Numbered from the stretch's first letter, positions 1-12,269 are shown. The stretch: 64,000 bases of DNA from Emydura subglobosa (GCA_007922225.1 ML679956.1:79217554-79281553), one strand, 5' to 3'. The notes: generated by a model not told the origin, from the sequence alone. Numbers and translations are program-made.

Positions 1-62
1 ACTGGAAGAGCAAGGCCGGGACAAGGTCCTTCTCCCAGCACCTGCACCACTCAGCCTCCTAC

Positions 63-283
63 CTTTAAGGGTAGCTGATGTCTGCAGTGTCTTTGGTTCA
101 TGCTGGTGGATGGTCTTGATGATATCTGGGTCGGCGTTAAAGCGCTCTCGGTCATTCTGCCAGAAGTTCCCTGGGGACAGCAGGAGGCAGCCATGTTCAG
201 GTAGCAGGTCTCGCAGCTTCTTTAAGCTGGGCAGGAGGTCTGTCACCAGAAGGCAGACTTCCTCCAAGCTTCTGATTCCAGAA
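63..283 (-). CDS. SCAP: SCAP coding exon 5 (luminal loop 1)
   Basis: This exon encodes about residues 137-211 of SREBP cleavage-activating protein, the ER membrane protein that binds SREBP, senses cholesterol and escorts SREBP to the Golgi. Read on the minus strand it begins after an AG acceptor at 285-284, completes a split Ser codon and continues [20 protein letters not shown]. It then carries the motifs [25 protein letters not shown] and [15 protein letters not shown]. It ends at an AAG|GTAGGA donor (GT at 62-61) inside the codon of the next residue, expected to be Asp. The peptide closely matches vertebrate SCAP in the loop between membrane segments 1 and 2. Length is 221 bp, with one codon split at each end. 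No stop or frameshift is present, so it looks functional. The following exon lies outside the window. Confidence 0.96.
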
Positions 284-589
284 CTGAAAGACAGGTAAAC
301 CAGATGCTGCAGTGTGTGAGTTTTCACAAGCCGCTCAGCTCAGCAAGACAATGCAGCCACGCACTCCGCAGCTCTAATTCTCACTCAGTACTTGGTTTGT
401 GAACACACAATTTCAGAAGCCTCCATTAGCTCTGAGGGCCTCAGTTCCCAACTTACGCCAGCCAGGGCCTGTCGGAAGTTCTGGGCAATTGCAGCTAATT
501 AACATTAGCTGGAGTTGTGCACGTTCAGCAGTTCTAAAATCAGACCCAAGGAGTATTACATGACAAAGTAGTGGGGACTTTTGAAAACT

Positions 590-700
590 TGGACCGTAAC
601 CTCTCTGCCGCCTTCTTTCCCCATTTGCTAAAGGGGGATGATAATACAAACCTCCCTCAGTATTTCCGGCATAGATTTGTTAGGGGTCACACAAGGCTCT
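590..700 (-). repeat. MIR-like SINE fragment
   Basis: The stretch resembles the reversed MIR core: a cytosine- and thymine-rich run, then CCCCATTTGCTAAAGGGGGA and a GATAATA step. It is old and truncated. The family call is by eye. Confidence 0.4.
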
Positions 701-1346
701 GAAACATGTGAAGGATACAGCAGGAGTAAAACTGGTCAGCACAAGCAACTCAGCAAAATCTTCTCAGAATTCCTCTGCCGTGCACAGAGAAGGGAATGCC
801 TCCAGTGGTGTGAACGCGTGGGGCTGCAGCACGCCCTGGAATTCACACACGGCTTTGATGGGTTGGAGTTTCCAAACTGCAGGCACAAGCCTGCAAGCCT
901 TGCTCATGGGACTCTACTCACATGAGCAGGCCCCATCATCAGAGCACCTGGCCCAGCATTGCAAAGTGTTGCTCTCCCGGTGGGTAAAGCTGTGCAAACT
1001 CGTGTTAACGTCAGGCTTACACGAACATTAACAAATCAAGTGATGCTTGTTATAAAAGTCAAAGCCTTGCTTTACACATGCTTGCACAATCCTTTGACAC
1101 CCACTAATAAATCAGATATGCATCTAACTTGACGCCACCTGGGCCTTCACTGGCACCTGTCCGATTGTGCAAGACCCAGGGCAGGGGTTGGCTAGCGTTG
1201 CCCCAAAAGAGAGCAATGCTTCCTTGTAAGTGGGCACAGCCAAGGCAACTGATAGGATCTAGCATAAAAAAAAATCTAGGTTTCACTTCAGAAAAAATGA
1301 CCCTTATGAGGGCAAAGCCAGTATTCTGCATGGGAACTGAATGGGA

Positions 1347-1520
1347 CTGACACAGGGAGCCTGTCTGAGTCTGCAGATAGCTTGGAAGATGTCAGAACTC
1401 TGCTCTGCCCTCTCAGTCGGGCACTGACTCTGAAACCTAATGGTGACAAAGTCGTGTCAATAGCATTAACTACGTCACCCCATCTCAGTTTAGCAGAAAC
1501 ATATGGTTCACGTGCTTCTC
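1347..1520. repeat. direct intronic duplication, copy 1
   Basis: This block and the one at 2259-2428 share almost every base. Both contain GCCTGTCTGAGTCTGCAGAT, then GCTTGGAAGATGTCAGAA and CTAATGGTGACAAAGTCGTG, and end in TTTAGCAGAAACATATGG. The spacing is about 912 bp in the same orientation. I do not recognise the unit as a known transposon, and no protein reading frame is conserved across both copies. It could be a local segmental duplication or two copies of an unrecognised repeat. Confidence 0.9.
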
Positions 1521-2258
1521 TCTAAATGCTGGATGCAGTGAAGTGGCTAGCCACCCTCACAGCTGCTGGGGTCTGGAATTAGGTGTTCAAACCACTGGAA
1601 AAAATTCAGGTCATCCCTGTCCCTGCCCAGAAGGAATGACTGTCCAAAGCCTTAACCGTCTCCCAGGGCAAAAAATACAAACTATATCTTCTGGCTTGAA
1701 AAAGCCCTGGCTGTCCCGTACCCAGATGCCCAACCTCCCAGCTCCCCACTGACAACTTCAACATGCAGATATGCTTTTTCCTATACCACTTCTTTTGTAG
1801 CACTTTAATAATTTTGGAGCAGATTAAAGTAAGTTGAATCTGATGTGAAAACAAGCAACGAGCCCAAGGGATACAGCACTGTCTGTATTACTCATTTCAA
1901 AGCTAATTCAAGAACATCTAGGTTTGCAATGATGTCTCTGCCACAGAAATGGGGGTGGGGGGAAGCCTTGTCCCAGAGTTGAGGTCTAGCTGGGCACAGA
2001 GCGCACGGAGCCTCGTTTCATGTCCATGCAGCAGTGTTACTGAGATCAGAGATACTGTGCACACCAGGAGGAGACTGCTTACAACTTGCCACTGACAAAT
2101 GTGCAGCATCACCAGCTAGCGATCCACCCACATGTGATAAAGGGACAGCTGATCGGAAGACAAACACTGTGCAGCAAAGACATCAGCCCAAGGGTATCGA
2201 GGCTATGACTGGAAGGCTATCGAGAGCTCTTTCTGAACACAGCACAGGCAGCTTCTCT

Positions 2259-2428
2259 GGCACAGAGAGCCTGTCTGAGTCTGCAGATAGCTTGGAAGAT
2301 GTCAGAATTCTGCTCTGCCCTCTGTCGGGCATTGACTCTGAAACCTAATGGTGACAAAGTCGTGTCAACAGTATTAACTACGTCACCTCTGATCAGTTTA
2401 GCAGAAACATATGGCTCACATGCTTGTC
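2259..2428. repeat. direct intronic duplication, copy 2
   Basis: This is the partner of the block at 1347-1520, in the same orientation. It differs by scattered substitutions and short indels, for example loss of CA before GTCGGGCA and a changed stretch after TACGTCACC. Similarity starts at the shared CACAG/GAGCCTGTC and fades after TATGG(T/C)TCAC(G/A)TGCTT. Confidence 0.9.
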
Positions 2429-2623
2429 ATGAGCTTGTCTACGTGACGCCATTTGCCACAAAGCTCACCTAGTTTCTTGTTTTCGTTAGTTCCGGGAGCC
2501 TAAGGATTTCAATCCTGATGGCTAGACCCACAGAGCGCTAGGGCAGAAGGGGGGTTAGTGTGACACTGGCAGGCCCAGTTCCTAGTCTGCCATCTCTAGA
2601 GACTCTCACCAGTGGACGTTTAC

Positions 2624-2781
2624 CTGTCTCTCAGGGCGTGGTTTCTGATCTCCTCTACTAGCTGGAAGGCGCGGGACAGCGGCGAGCGGAACACATCCAC
2701 AGCGAGGAAGTTCTTGGGCCATGGCGAGACGGTGGCTTTCACCAAGATCTGCTGAATGTAGGCCACAGGAGCACCCAGGTA
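2624..2781 (-). CDS. SCAP: SCAP coding exon 4 (luminal loop 1)
   Basis: The exon encodes residues 85-136 plus two bases of a split Ser codon. The minus-strand reading starts TAC directly after a CCCACAG acceptor and gives [20 protein letters not shown], then [20 protein letters not shown] and [12 protein letters not shown]. It ends GACAG|GTAAAC. In human SCAP the same segment starts YVGAPVAY and contains [18 protein letters not shown], so identification is secure. The length is 158 bp with phases 0 and 2. These match exon 3 upstream, which ends on a complete TGG codon, and exon 5, which begins with the third base of the Ser codon. It belongs to the ER-luminal loop after the first membrane helix. 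Confidence 0.97.
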
Positions 2782-4001
2782 CTGTGGGGGGAAGGTTTTA
2801 GAATTGTCCCCGGCCTCCAGGGGAAAGGCTGCGGGGGCCAGTCTGCTCAGGCCAAAGAAAAGTCAAACTCTTACCCAGTACATTAGGACACAAGCCTCAT
2901 TGATTTGCATGACCCTGGCCAATACAAGAAACCCTTGGCTTTTACCCAGTTCAGTGTTAATCCTTCGTTCATGGCTCCATCCTCAGAGCACTGTGATGCT
3001 CATCACCCTGGGACAGTTGCTCAGCTAGGAGCGTGGCAGCTTAACCCCAAAGGGAAACACTTGGTTTGAACCTTTCAGAGGTAGGCCTTAACGTCGGCGA
3101 TGAGACCTGGACTGGTAGCATTTCTGGAAAATAGCTCCTAGTTACCAAGGACACTCCAGACAGTTAGCTGGAGCCAAAGGAGAGAAAACACAGGGGTACT
3201 ACAATGCCCAATGGGAGCCACAGCCTTTCACCTCCAGGCAGCAGGCTGATCCCAGCTCCGTCTGACAAGTCATTCTGTTCTGAGGCCGGTCCATGGAGTA
3301 GGAGTTGTGAGCTGGCTGGCAGGACAGAAATCAAGTCCCCGCAGACAGGTGTACGCATCATCAAAACCACCAGGATAGGCAGCAGGAAGTGACCCCCTTA
3401 TTGGTAGCATCTCCATGGATGGCAGTAGCAATGTGGACTGGTTGAGCTTTATTGTCACCTTTATGGGGGGTCTCATGGCAGGGTTGAGACATGCTGGCAG
3501 AGTGTTAGGGGTGGGAGCTTGCCTTGCAGCTGCTGATGTTGTCCTTGTTGGAGGGAAACACCGAGACCTTTTGTCTCTTGGGCTGTCAATTCAGCAGCAT
3601 CTCTCACTAGCACTAAACTGACTTAAAACAACTGAATAATAATGATTAAAAATGCAGCAAACAAAGTGCAACACTTGGCTCAGGAAGCAATTATCTGTCT
3701 GCCCTTGGAAAGCAGGCGCCTGCTGAACAGCAACTGAAAGCTTTTACCCACTCACTCTGAAGTCCCAGAGTTGGGTCTCCTGACAGCACTCAAGTCTAGC
3801 GACAGGAGAACGTTAGCTCTGAACGTAACAGCCAGGCGAGCTGCAGACATTATAAGGCACTTCTTCAGTTCACTACATTTGGGTGTAAATAACACCAGAG
3901 TGAACTCTCTCCCCCTCTGTCTCTCACACACACACGCGCACACACACACACACTGATCTAGTCAGCAGGGGAGCAGTAGTACACACGTGCAAAAGACCTA
4001 C
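2782..4001 (-). other. SCAP: SCAP intron 3
   Basis: The 1,220-bp intron has donor TGG|GTAGGT and acceptor CCCACAG. Apart from a CA microsatellite near its 5' end I recognise no repeat or exon in it. Confidence 0.9.
3925..3953. repeat. CA/TG microsatellite
   Basis: A run of CA dinucleotides is interrupted once by GCG. It lies about 50 bp inside the intron from the exon 3 donor. Confidence 0.95.
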
Positions 4002-4131
4002 CCAATCAGGTCTCTCACTAGGATCTCCTTGCTGGTGGCCTGGCTCTGAAGAAGGTGGAGAGTAATCCTTCACAGGGGTGCTGTACTCCACAGGTCCTGT
4101 TCCAGGTAACGGGAGTTTAAGCAGCGGGTAA
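4002..4131 (-). CDS. SCAP: SCAP coding exon 3 (end of TM1, start of luminal loop)
   Basis: The exon encodes residues 41-84. The minus-strand reading supplies the last base of a Cys codon after the acceptor TTAATCTTAG. It continues [30 protein letters not shown] and [13 protein letters not shown], ending on a complete TGG codon at TGG|GTAGGT. The block [15 protein letters not shown], followed by TPVKDYSPP, is diagnostic for SCAP just after membrane helix 1. The acidic, Gln- and Pro-rich segment after KDYSPP is the part expected to vary most between vertebrates. Length is 130 bp and the frame is open throughout. Confidence 0.97.
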
Positions 4132-4340
4132 CTAAGATTAAGACACAAGCAAGAAGCATGATACATTTAAACAAGCCCTCGTTTTACTGCATGTCACACG
4201 CTGAAATGCACTGGGCCCATCAGCCAACCTCGCCACAGAGTGGGCGTCATATAGGGAGCTTTTCACCTCCAGGTTACCAGTCTGAATCCGACCCAGCACA
4301 GTAACATCTGAAAGCTGACGCCCTCTGCTGGCCTCTTGCT

Positions 4341-4552
4341 CTGTGTCTACACGGGGATAACAAATGTGCAGCTAGCTCACGGGGCTTGGGCTCTGGGGCT
4401 AAACAATTGCTCTGCAGACACTTGGGCAGAGGCCCACAGGTTGGCCTCCAGCCCAAGCCTGAACATCTACACAGCCATTTTTAGCCCCGTGAGCCTGAGT
4501 CAGCTGCCCAGGCCGGCCATGCCATGGGGCTTTTATCCTCGTGTAGACACAC
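4341..4552. mobile_element. MITE with 19-20 bp terminal inverted repeats
   Basis: The left end CTGTGTCTACACGGGGATAA and the right end TTATCCTCGTGTAGACACAC are inverted complements with few mismatches. The 212-bp body has no coding capacity. The GTCTACAC core is shared with the Harbinger-like MITEs elsewhere in the window, so a PIF/Harbinger-type origin is plausible. The target duplication is not clear. Confidence 0.75.
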
Positions 4553-7500
4553 CCTGAGTTTGTGGCTTCAGTACGGTTCCTGTTAGATAGATTTCTGCGT
4601 CACAGCCAGCCACGGAGTTGCCAGTCTCAGGGGAGAACTCAAAGAGCGAATGGCCATGCAAACTGAACCACCCTCTCGACCGTCAGGCCATCTCCCCGGA
4701 GCTGGTGGGGCAGCTGGAACATGGTGAGGCTGTGGAGGTAGTGGAAGCAGTTTTGTGTTTTTTCTTGAGGGGGATGGGGGTGTTACAGTCACTTGTGCTG
4801 TAGTTTTGCAGTTTGGGAGAGGACAGTTGAGAGGCTCAGCAGAGACACAGCAGAGAAGTTGAACTGTTTTTAATGCCCTGAAAGTTAGCAGCACCAGAGA
4901 CAGATCAAAGTCTTCAGCCTCTCATTGGCTACTCCACAGTCTGTGGCCCCTGAAAGCAGATACCTCCCACAGAGTAAGGATCCACCACGCGCACTTGACA
5001 TGGACCACATTCCTGAATAACCAGGAGATGGTAACTACTTTTGATTACTCCTGCTCCAAGCTGGATTGAAAGGCCCCAGATCCCATTTCCCAGCCCCTGT
5101 GATATCCAGCACCCTCCCTGTAATTTTCCAGGGCTGGCACTCAAAGGCCTGTCTCCAGTGTGGTTTGAATCTTTTCTGACTCATCACAAACTTCACTGGT
5201 CTTGAAGGCACTGTTAATGGTGGGTTCTTGTGACACCAGAACATAAAGTCATGTCATTCTTATTACCTTCTTGCCCCCTTGCCACAGCAATGATTGTAAC
5301 AGCTGGTAACACATTAACCACTCCAATTAGACGTTCGTGCTTGATAACACTGGGAAGCTGAGGCCCAGTTTTCAGACAGCAGAGAGCATTTTCTTTTTAG
5401 CTCTAGAAGTTCTTTAGGTAGGAGTCACTACAATCATGTTGGAGTCAAACTGGGGGAAGCAATTCATCCAACGGGTTGGAACACACCAAGGCTAGATGCT
5501 AGTAAGACAAGATTCCTGGTTTTTCAATGACACAAAGCCTGTCTCTGTAACTGTGCTGCGTCACAATAGATCAGACCTTGAATTTGTCACTGGTCCTTCG
5601 AACTAGCAGAGCTTTTTTTGGCAGTGATCCCAAGCGAACTATAAACGTCCTGGACCAATGCCATTCTCAATCCCTGCACCGATTAGTGACACGGTAATCA
5701 ATGCACTGCTCACTTTGTTTATCTGTGGATCTCTTAAGAGTCTGACAACACTGGTGGTTTCTAAGGCTTGAAGTTTCAGAGGGCATCGCAAAGGCACGCA
5801 ACAGATAGAAGATGAGGTTTGAAAATAAACAGCAAACTAAAAGTGAACAAAGCGTGGTGTGACTGGTCCCAGAGTGGGTTAGATTTTCTGTTTTAATATT
5901 CCATACATTTTTAATAACTTGACAAAACACAACAGATGGGATGAGAAAAGGTCTGACCTAAACTATGATAAATGGATGGGGGAGGACGAAGTAAAAACAT
6001 TCTACAATGCATTGGAGTGAGAATCTCCAGTACAGGCCACAATTCTGAAGACACAGTTGCAGCAACTTCTCTGGGGTGTGATTAACTGTTTTTGTCCTTT
6101 CTATATATAACATCTAATAACTTGAACATTAAAGCACCTGGCATGACACACAAGATCTGGTGAGATCACAGCCGAAGGGGGCCTGGTTTTATTTCACAGA
6201 GTAAACTGGTTGGCTCTGAGATGGGCATTACTCAAAAGAAAGGCATAGGAGTGACAAAGCAGGATGGGCCAAGAGGACTGTTATATTAACAAATGATTAT
6301 TGATGCCTGAATAGCACATACAAGTCCAGAGGTCTGACGATGATCCAGTGTAGCCACAAACTCTTCTGATTTACACCAGTAGCCCCCCTTCAGGTGCACC
6401 TCCCCATGTCACCACCTGGGAGGTTTAAAAGCCAGATGTATGTTCATTCATAAATCTTAGCTCATTTAAAATGAAGTGTACTGAACGCAGAAAGCGAGCG
6501 TGATGAGAAGGACATTGCTTATGACTAATGAACAGCTGCTCAGCAGGGCATGCTTTGAAACCTGTCTCATCCCTTCCCTGGTTAAAACTCTACTGCCCAG
6601 GACTGTGATCTTAACAGATAAAGCTAAGCAAAGTCAAGGCTAGCCACAGCTTGTATGGGAGAACCCTACGGAAAACACAGGTGCTGCAGGAAACGATGGT
6701 GATTCATGGGGTGACCTTCTTAAAGATTCCATAGCACTGTGCCCCAGCTTAGGGTGTTTGTCCCTGCTGTCTAGGACAAACGCCTGTGTGGGGCATTATG
6801 TTCCATACAGAACAGCCAGCCAGCCCACTGCTGCTTCCGCTGCATTCTTCCTCACTTCCTGTCCTACATCCTTGTGGACAGTTCCCTGGGGAGTGAGAGA
6901 AGTTCCTGCACTTCAAGTTGTGAGGTGAATCCTGGGCAGTGTGTAAAGCCGAGAAGCTGCTGCACTATCATGATAAAAGTACAAGTAAGCAGCTGTACAG
7001 TCCACACAAGCCAGTTGCCTCATCCTCTCCCCTCCAGTAGCGCAAGATGCAGCAAACTACTCCTCTACCCCCTGCACGAGCCCATCTCCCAGAATCCTTT
7101 CAGCCACTGCTCTTAGTCCTTCAAGGGATTCACAGCGGAGCTCTTGATCGCAGCACACGTGGAGGGGGTGCTCTATTCTCCCTGCTGCCGTAGGACTTCT
7201 CCTCCGTCCCTCGTTGCTGGGGAGGGGCAGACGCTGCTCCCACTGGCCAGAGGAGAGTTTTGCTCTCTCCTCCAACCCCTCTACACACCTCTCTCTCCCT
7301 CTTGCTCCTGTGAGGAGGGCACTAGGGTGGTTCAGTGCCTCCCTGAGACTGGATGTTTTGGGGGAGCACTGGTGTGACAGGTATTCCAGTCACTTTGCGT
7401 AGGGTGGGAAGAGCATGGACAGTACCGACCAGGAGCACCCGGCAGTGGAATGGCTATCAATGGGGAGCAGTTTATGACCTACAGCAACCCATTAACGAAG

Positions 7501-8019
7501 GAGGGACCCTGCCCCCAGCCTTTGAGAATACTGACTGACGAGATGAATTAAATTCTACACTATAATCCATATGGCAGCCAAGATATCAACATTAAAAGAG
7601 TGTTACGGTGCAAAAGTAAATCTCAAAAGGTAGGAAATGACCAAATTAAGGTTGTCATTGCAACCTGAAGTCAACTCCCTGGTGCATATATATCATGGTA
7701 CAGCCTTCAAATGGCAGAGGGAGGTGAGGATCCACGCTCAGCTTGCTGGCATTTCTCTGCTCCTCCGCATGCAAGGTGATAACTTTTGAACAGGTTATCT
7801 GTAGATCTAAGAACCGGCTGATGGCAGCCATTATCACCTTCCAACATGACCACCTCCCCACCTCCGCTCAGCCCACAACCCCAAAGGAGTTTAACATGCT
7901 GACGGTATGACTTTCCTCTTCTTGGCCTTAATTCTGTTCAGGGAGGTGGTGTATTGCTGTAACTGGGTAGCAACATCGGCAGAAAACAAATTTAGCTGTG
8001 GACACATGCAAAACTACCG

Positions 8020-8069
8020 TGAAACAAGTTGACGTAGGTCGACATAACTTTGCAGGGTAGACCAGGCGA
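8020..8069. mobile_element. Harbinger-like MITE end fragment
   Basis: A short piece with GTCGACATAACTTTGCAG followed by GGTAGACCAGGC matches the right end of the MITE family seen complete at 48622-48892. It is followed by an A-rich run. The other end is missing. Confidence 0.5.
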
Positions 8070-8109
8070 TGACAAAAAAAAAAAAAAATAAAGCACTTAA
8101 GGAATTGTG

Positions 8110-9258
8110 ACATTGTCTGGATGAGGGGTGACCATTTGTAATGTTATTTAATATCAGTACTGCAAAATTCCAGTAATTTGTAGAAGATATGCAAGGTGCC
8201 ATGTCAGGTGCCATTGGAAAGGTTATAATTTTCTAAATATACCAATATTGTTTATATGCATGTAGCATCTGTGTACCTGAAGTTATAGATTTGACTGTCC
8301 ATCTGGATTTCAAATGTGTTTGCTCCTGGAGTAATTGTTTGTATCCAGTCTAACTAGTTTGTGAATGAACAATGCCAGTTGATGGCCCATCGAACGATAC
8401 TTAGCTTTCACAATGGGCCATAAAAAGAGTTTGTTCCCACCTGGTGAACCTTCCTATGGACCCTTTAGCCAGGTAAATAATAGCTGCTCTTATGACTCAA
8501 CAAAGCATGCAAGGACAGGTGACTTGCTCAGGTGGCCCTGGACTCCATCTTGTTTCTGTGAATTTCCACAAGCTTAGTTAGAACAAAGAGCATCCACACA
8601 CAGGCCAGAAGGGTATAAGGCCTTGAAAACCATCCACACACCTTGGCTTCATTCCTGCTTCCTACCTCTGGATCAACTCATCTGCAACTGAAGCTGTAAA
8701 ATAAAGCACTGAGACCCATCCAGGTACAAGATATATACCAGAGCAACTGTACAAGCTTGCAAACCCCATAATTATACTTGGACTCTCATATATATGAATT
8801 TAAAATCATTCGTATGTACCGGATTACTTTGATCATTTGACATCTCATCTGTTTCCTTCCTTTTATAATAAAGCTTCAGTTTTCGTTACTAAAGGATTGG
8901 CTGGCAGTGTGGTACTTCGGGTAAGATCCGAACTTACAATGATCTGGCAATATCGCTGATCCTTTGGGGATCAGGAGAACCTTTTTGGTAAAGGGAATAG
9001 CATTTTAATAACATCTTATCCCTTTACTGGACCTCATTGCTGATTGGGAGCCTGAGATTGAAATGAAGTAAAGGGGGCTGTGTATCTTTCGTTTTAGCTT
9101 CTTGATAACTGCTGTGGGGATCAGAAGCACTGTTTGTGACTGGTTAGTGAATCTAACTATGGTGTTAGCCACTAGTTTGGGAGAATCTGCTCTCCTTTTG
9201 CAGTCTGCCCTGACCATGGCATTTTCAGGTAAGCTACCTTAGGCACAGACGGGTCACA
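8110..9258 (+). mobile_element. LTR-like retroelement segment, plus-strand copy
   Basis: This 1.15-kb block is homologous over its whole length to the minus strand of 28226-29335. It looks like an LTR plus some leader: a TATA-like GTATAAGGCC near 8612, a polyadenylation signal in ATAATAAAGCTTC near 8866, then GGTAAGATCCGAA. It has no long reading frame and I see no tRNA-primer site, so ERV versus other LTR retrotransposon is undecided. The paralogous copy proves it is a dispersed repeat. Confidence 0.6.
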
Positions 9259-9439
9259 TGAATTACCAATTATACACACTTACCTATTTACATCTCTTCC
9301 TGAACTAAAGGGGCCCAGGGGAGGGAGGGGAATACAAGGATGCAAGAAGCTCCTGGTGTATGCAATGAGCTCAGCCTACAAAAGCTACGGAGTGTGTCCC
9401 CCTCGAGACATAGGTAGGCTAATACAGGAATAGTCACAA

Positions 9440-9790
9440 GGGAAACAGGGCCACAGAGAGCCCCCAGCATAGGGCAGAAAAGGGGAAAGGGGGGCACACA
9501 GATCCCCTGGCATGGGGCAGAGAAGGGAACTAGAAGGGCACACATAGACCTGGCCTGGGGCAGAGAAGAGGAATGGGGGGGTCACACAGAGCCCCTGGAA
9601 TAAGGAGGAAAATGGGGGACAATGGGTATGAGAGGACTTGATGGACACACAGAACCCCTGCAGGAGGGAGACTAGGAGATCCTACAATGGGGGGAGGGGA
9701 GAATGGGGGACACAGAGAACTTCTGTTTTGAGGGAGCACATGTGGGGATGGGGGCTGTAGGGAGACCCTGAACTAGAGGGGGATGGGAGG
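9440..9790. repeat. degenerate G/A-rich minisatellite
   Basis: A unit of roughly 55-60 bp recurs five to six times. Each carries GGGCACACAGA or a close variant, then a CCCCTGG box and a GGGCAGAGAAG box. Copies are diverged and the last two are hardly recognisable. Purines predominate on the plus strand. Confidence 0.7.
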
Positions 9791-9849
9791 GTGGCACACA
9801 GTAGTGGGTTGTTACACTCTAAGTGAATTAGCCCCAAGAAGGTGATAAG

Positions 9850-9950
9850 ACACACGACACAGTCGTATCATCTTGGTCAAGTCACTTAATTTCTCTCTGC
9901 CTTATTTCCCCCATCTGTAGAAAAGGGATCCTGGTAAATAACATACTGTG
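9850..9950 (-). repeat. MIR-like SINE fragment
   Basis: The reversed MIR core is visible: AAGTCACTTAATTTCTCT, GCCTTATTTCCCCCATCTGT and AAAAGGGAT. It is short and old. Confidence 0.5.
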
Positions 9951-11039
9951 CAAAACATCCACTGCTAGCTCCAGGTACATTAGTTAAAGGTGCAAGGGGG
10001 GGAGGGAGGGGCACTGGCGTTAACTCAACAAAGCTCTGAAGAGTCACTAAGGACCAGTAATAACACAAGACATACCAAAAAAATGGGCTGGGCTGGCTGT
10101 AGCCAGATAAGACATTGTTTACCACCTATAGAAGATGCCTGTGACAGTACACCTGAATTTAGTTTTAATTAAAAATTAAACAGCCGATGGGGCGTGAGAG
10201 AGCTTTTGTGGGTTTTTTTGGCAATGATACTGGTGCTCGTGATAGGCTTTGACTACTCCTCCTAAATCACAGGACTCAATCACAAGGGTGAGGCAGGCCA
10301 AAAATGTGTCACCAGTCGAAGAGGCAAGCGTGCACACGGATTTCAGCTTCCTGCTGCCCTCTGGCATCTTCAACACAGCCCAAGGAAGTGTTGTTAAGGG
10401 AGAGGTATCTCCCAGAGCCAGGGTAGTGGTACAAGAGAGTGGCTCCAGTGCCAATCCACAGCTCTTATTTGTTTTGTAACACTTCTGAAATGACAGCCGC
10501 ATTCTGATCATACATTAAAAAGGGACTTGAGCTAATAAATATGGATACACTTATTTAACGAGATGGTGGCCAATTCAGACACGCTTCTAGGTGGTGAGAA
10601 GACAGGTACTAATGCCAGCCCAACTGAATAGGCAGGTAGACCACACGCCAGACTTCAGACCAAATGAATGGTATTTAAAGTGCCTTCAGCCATGGCTAGT
10701 GTCTAAGCAGAAGTCAACAATAGCAACAGCAGGGAATGTAAAGGGCTTTAGTGTATAGGATCGTAAGAGTAATTGTCATGCTGGAGCAGTTCAAAAAACA
10801 AGTCAAGAATTTCTGGGGGGGGAGAGGAGGAGGTTATTTTATTGTTCAGACTTCTCTCACGCAGTGGTTGAACTTACACACACACCATCACCTTGATGAT
10901 GAGACTGAGCATGGAAAATTTCAGCAGGAAAAGATAAAAAGGTTTTAAAAAGTTGTGAACAACTGGGGGGAGAAAAGCGGTTAGACATGAAATCATTCTG
11001 GATCCTTAATGAGAGTTGGAGCTACTGTTTTTGCTCTCC

Positions 11040-11210
11040 TATAACACTTTGCCCTGCCACAGCATATAGCATAGGATCTCAATGCACTTTACATACATCA
11101 TGAATTAAGTTTCACAATAGTCGTATCAGGGTGCATAAAACTGAGGTACATCGAAATTAAGGCCCTCATCTGTGAGATTAGCCACTGCTTGTGACCCTCG
11201 GTTGCGAGGT
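11040..11210 (+). repeat. MIR/CORE-SINE-like fragment
   Basis: The stretch contains CAATGCACTTTACATACAT, TTTCACAATAG and CTGAGGTAC in the order of the MIR/CORE-SINE central region. It is heavily diverged. Confidence 0.4.
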
Positions 11211-11280
11211 GCCTACTTTGACGCCACATGTCTGATTTTCACAGGTAAAGCACACCCACCACTCAAATTGAAATAAGACT

Positions 11281-12210
11281 GTAAGAACACAGGAGCTGCC
11301 AAATCAGGTCACACCATGGTCCACCACGATCCTGTCTCCAGCAGCAGCCAGTACCAGAGCTTCAGGAGCACGTACAGAACAGGGCAATTCTGGAGTGATC
11401 GATCCATCTTCCACTCCCAGCTTCTGGTAGTCAGAGGTTTACAGTCATCCAAAGCATGTGGTGGCATCACTGACATCGTGGCTATTAGCCAGTGAGGGAC
11501 CTATCCTCCATGAACTTATCCAGTTCTTTTCTGAACCCCATTACACTTTTGGCCATCACAACAGCCCATCACAATGAGTTCCACAGCCTGACTGTGCATT
11601 GTGAAAACAAGTATTTCCTTTTGTTGTATTAAACAGACTGCCTACTGATTTCATCAGATGACCCCGGGCTTCTGTAGTGTGGGAAAGAGTAAATAACACT
11701 TTTCTATTAACATTTTTTACGCCATTCATGATTTAATAGACCTCTATCGTCGCCCCCACTTAGTCATCTCTTTTCTAAGATGAACAGCCCTGATCTTTTT
11801 AATCTCTCCTGGAACTGAAGCTGTTTGATACCCTTGATTATTTTCTCTGTCCTTCTCGGAAACTTTTCCAGTTCCAACACATCCTTTTTGAGATTGGGGA
11901 ACCAGAACTGGACACAATATTCAAAGTGTAGGTGCACCATGGATTTATATAGTAGCATTAGGATATTTTCTATCACTTTTCTCATAGTTCCTAACATTCC
12001 CTTAGCCTTTTTGACCACTGCTGCACCCTAAGCAGAAGTTTTCAGAGAACTATCCACAGAGACTCTTTCTTGGGTGTTAAAAGCTAATTAAGACCCCATC
12101 ACTGTACACGTAGAGTTGGGATTATGGTTTTCCAATGTACATTACTTTGTACTTATCAACAGGCAGTGATATTAAAACCTGGGCTGTTGGGCATTTCATC
12201 CATTTTACAG
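11281..12210 (-). mobile_element. CR1 LINE fragment (RT 3' part and 3' UTR)
   Basis: On the minus strand this is the C-terminal part of a CR1 reverse transcriptase and its 3' UTR. Around 11764-12018 a peptide with YKSMVHLHFEYCVQFW and VLELEKFPRRTEKIIKG matches the CR1 polymerase C-terminus. It shares its plus-strand text (for example TCCATGAACTTATC) with the outer CR1 at 23671-24698, confirming a common family. The ORF is broken and the 5' part absent, as usual for 5'-truncated CR1 copies. Confidence 0.88.
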
Positions 12211-12269
12211 CAGGTCATTAGCTCTAGACTTAGGTGTGTGACAGTAGTTGCAGGCCCTACCCACGCTCA

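Larger units (their letters stand above)
284..2623 (-). other. SCAP: SCAP intron 4
   Basis: This is the 2,340-bp intron between exons 4 and 5. The donor reads GACAG|GTAAAC and the acceptor TTTCAG. It holds a MIR-like fragment near 590-700 and two copies of a 170-bp direct duplication. In the remaining sequence (about 700-1346, 1521-2258 and 2429-2623) I see no exon, RNA gene or clear repeat. Confidence 0.9.

Noticed and set aside
10176..10511. 111-codon minus-strand frame
   Set aside because: No recognisable motif, no splice-site support in the SCAP frame, and a comparable open frame on the other strand. Treated as chance.
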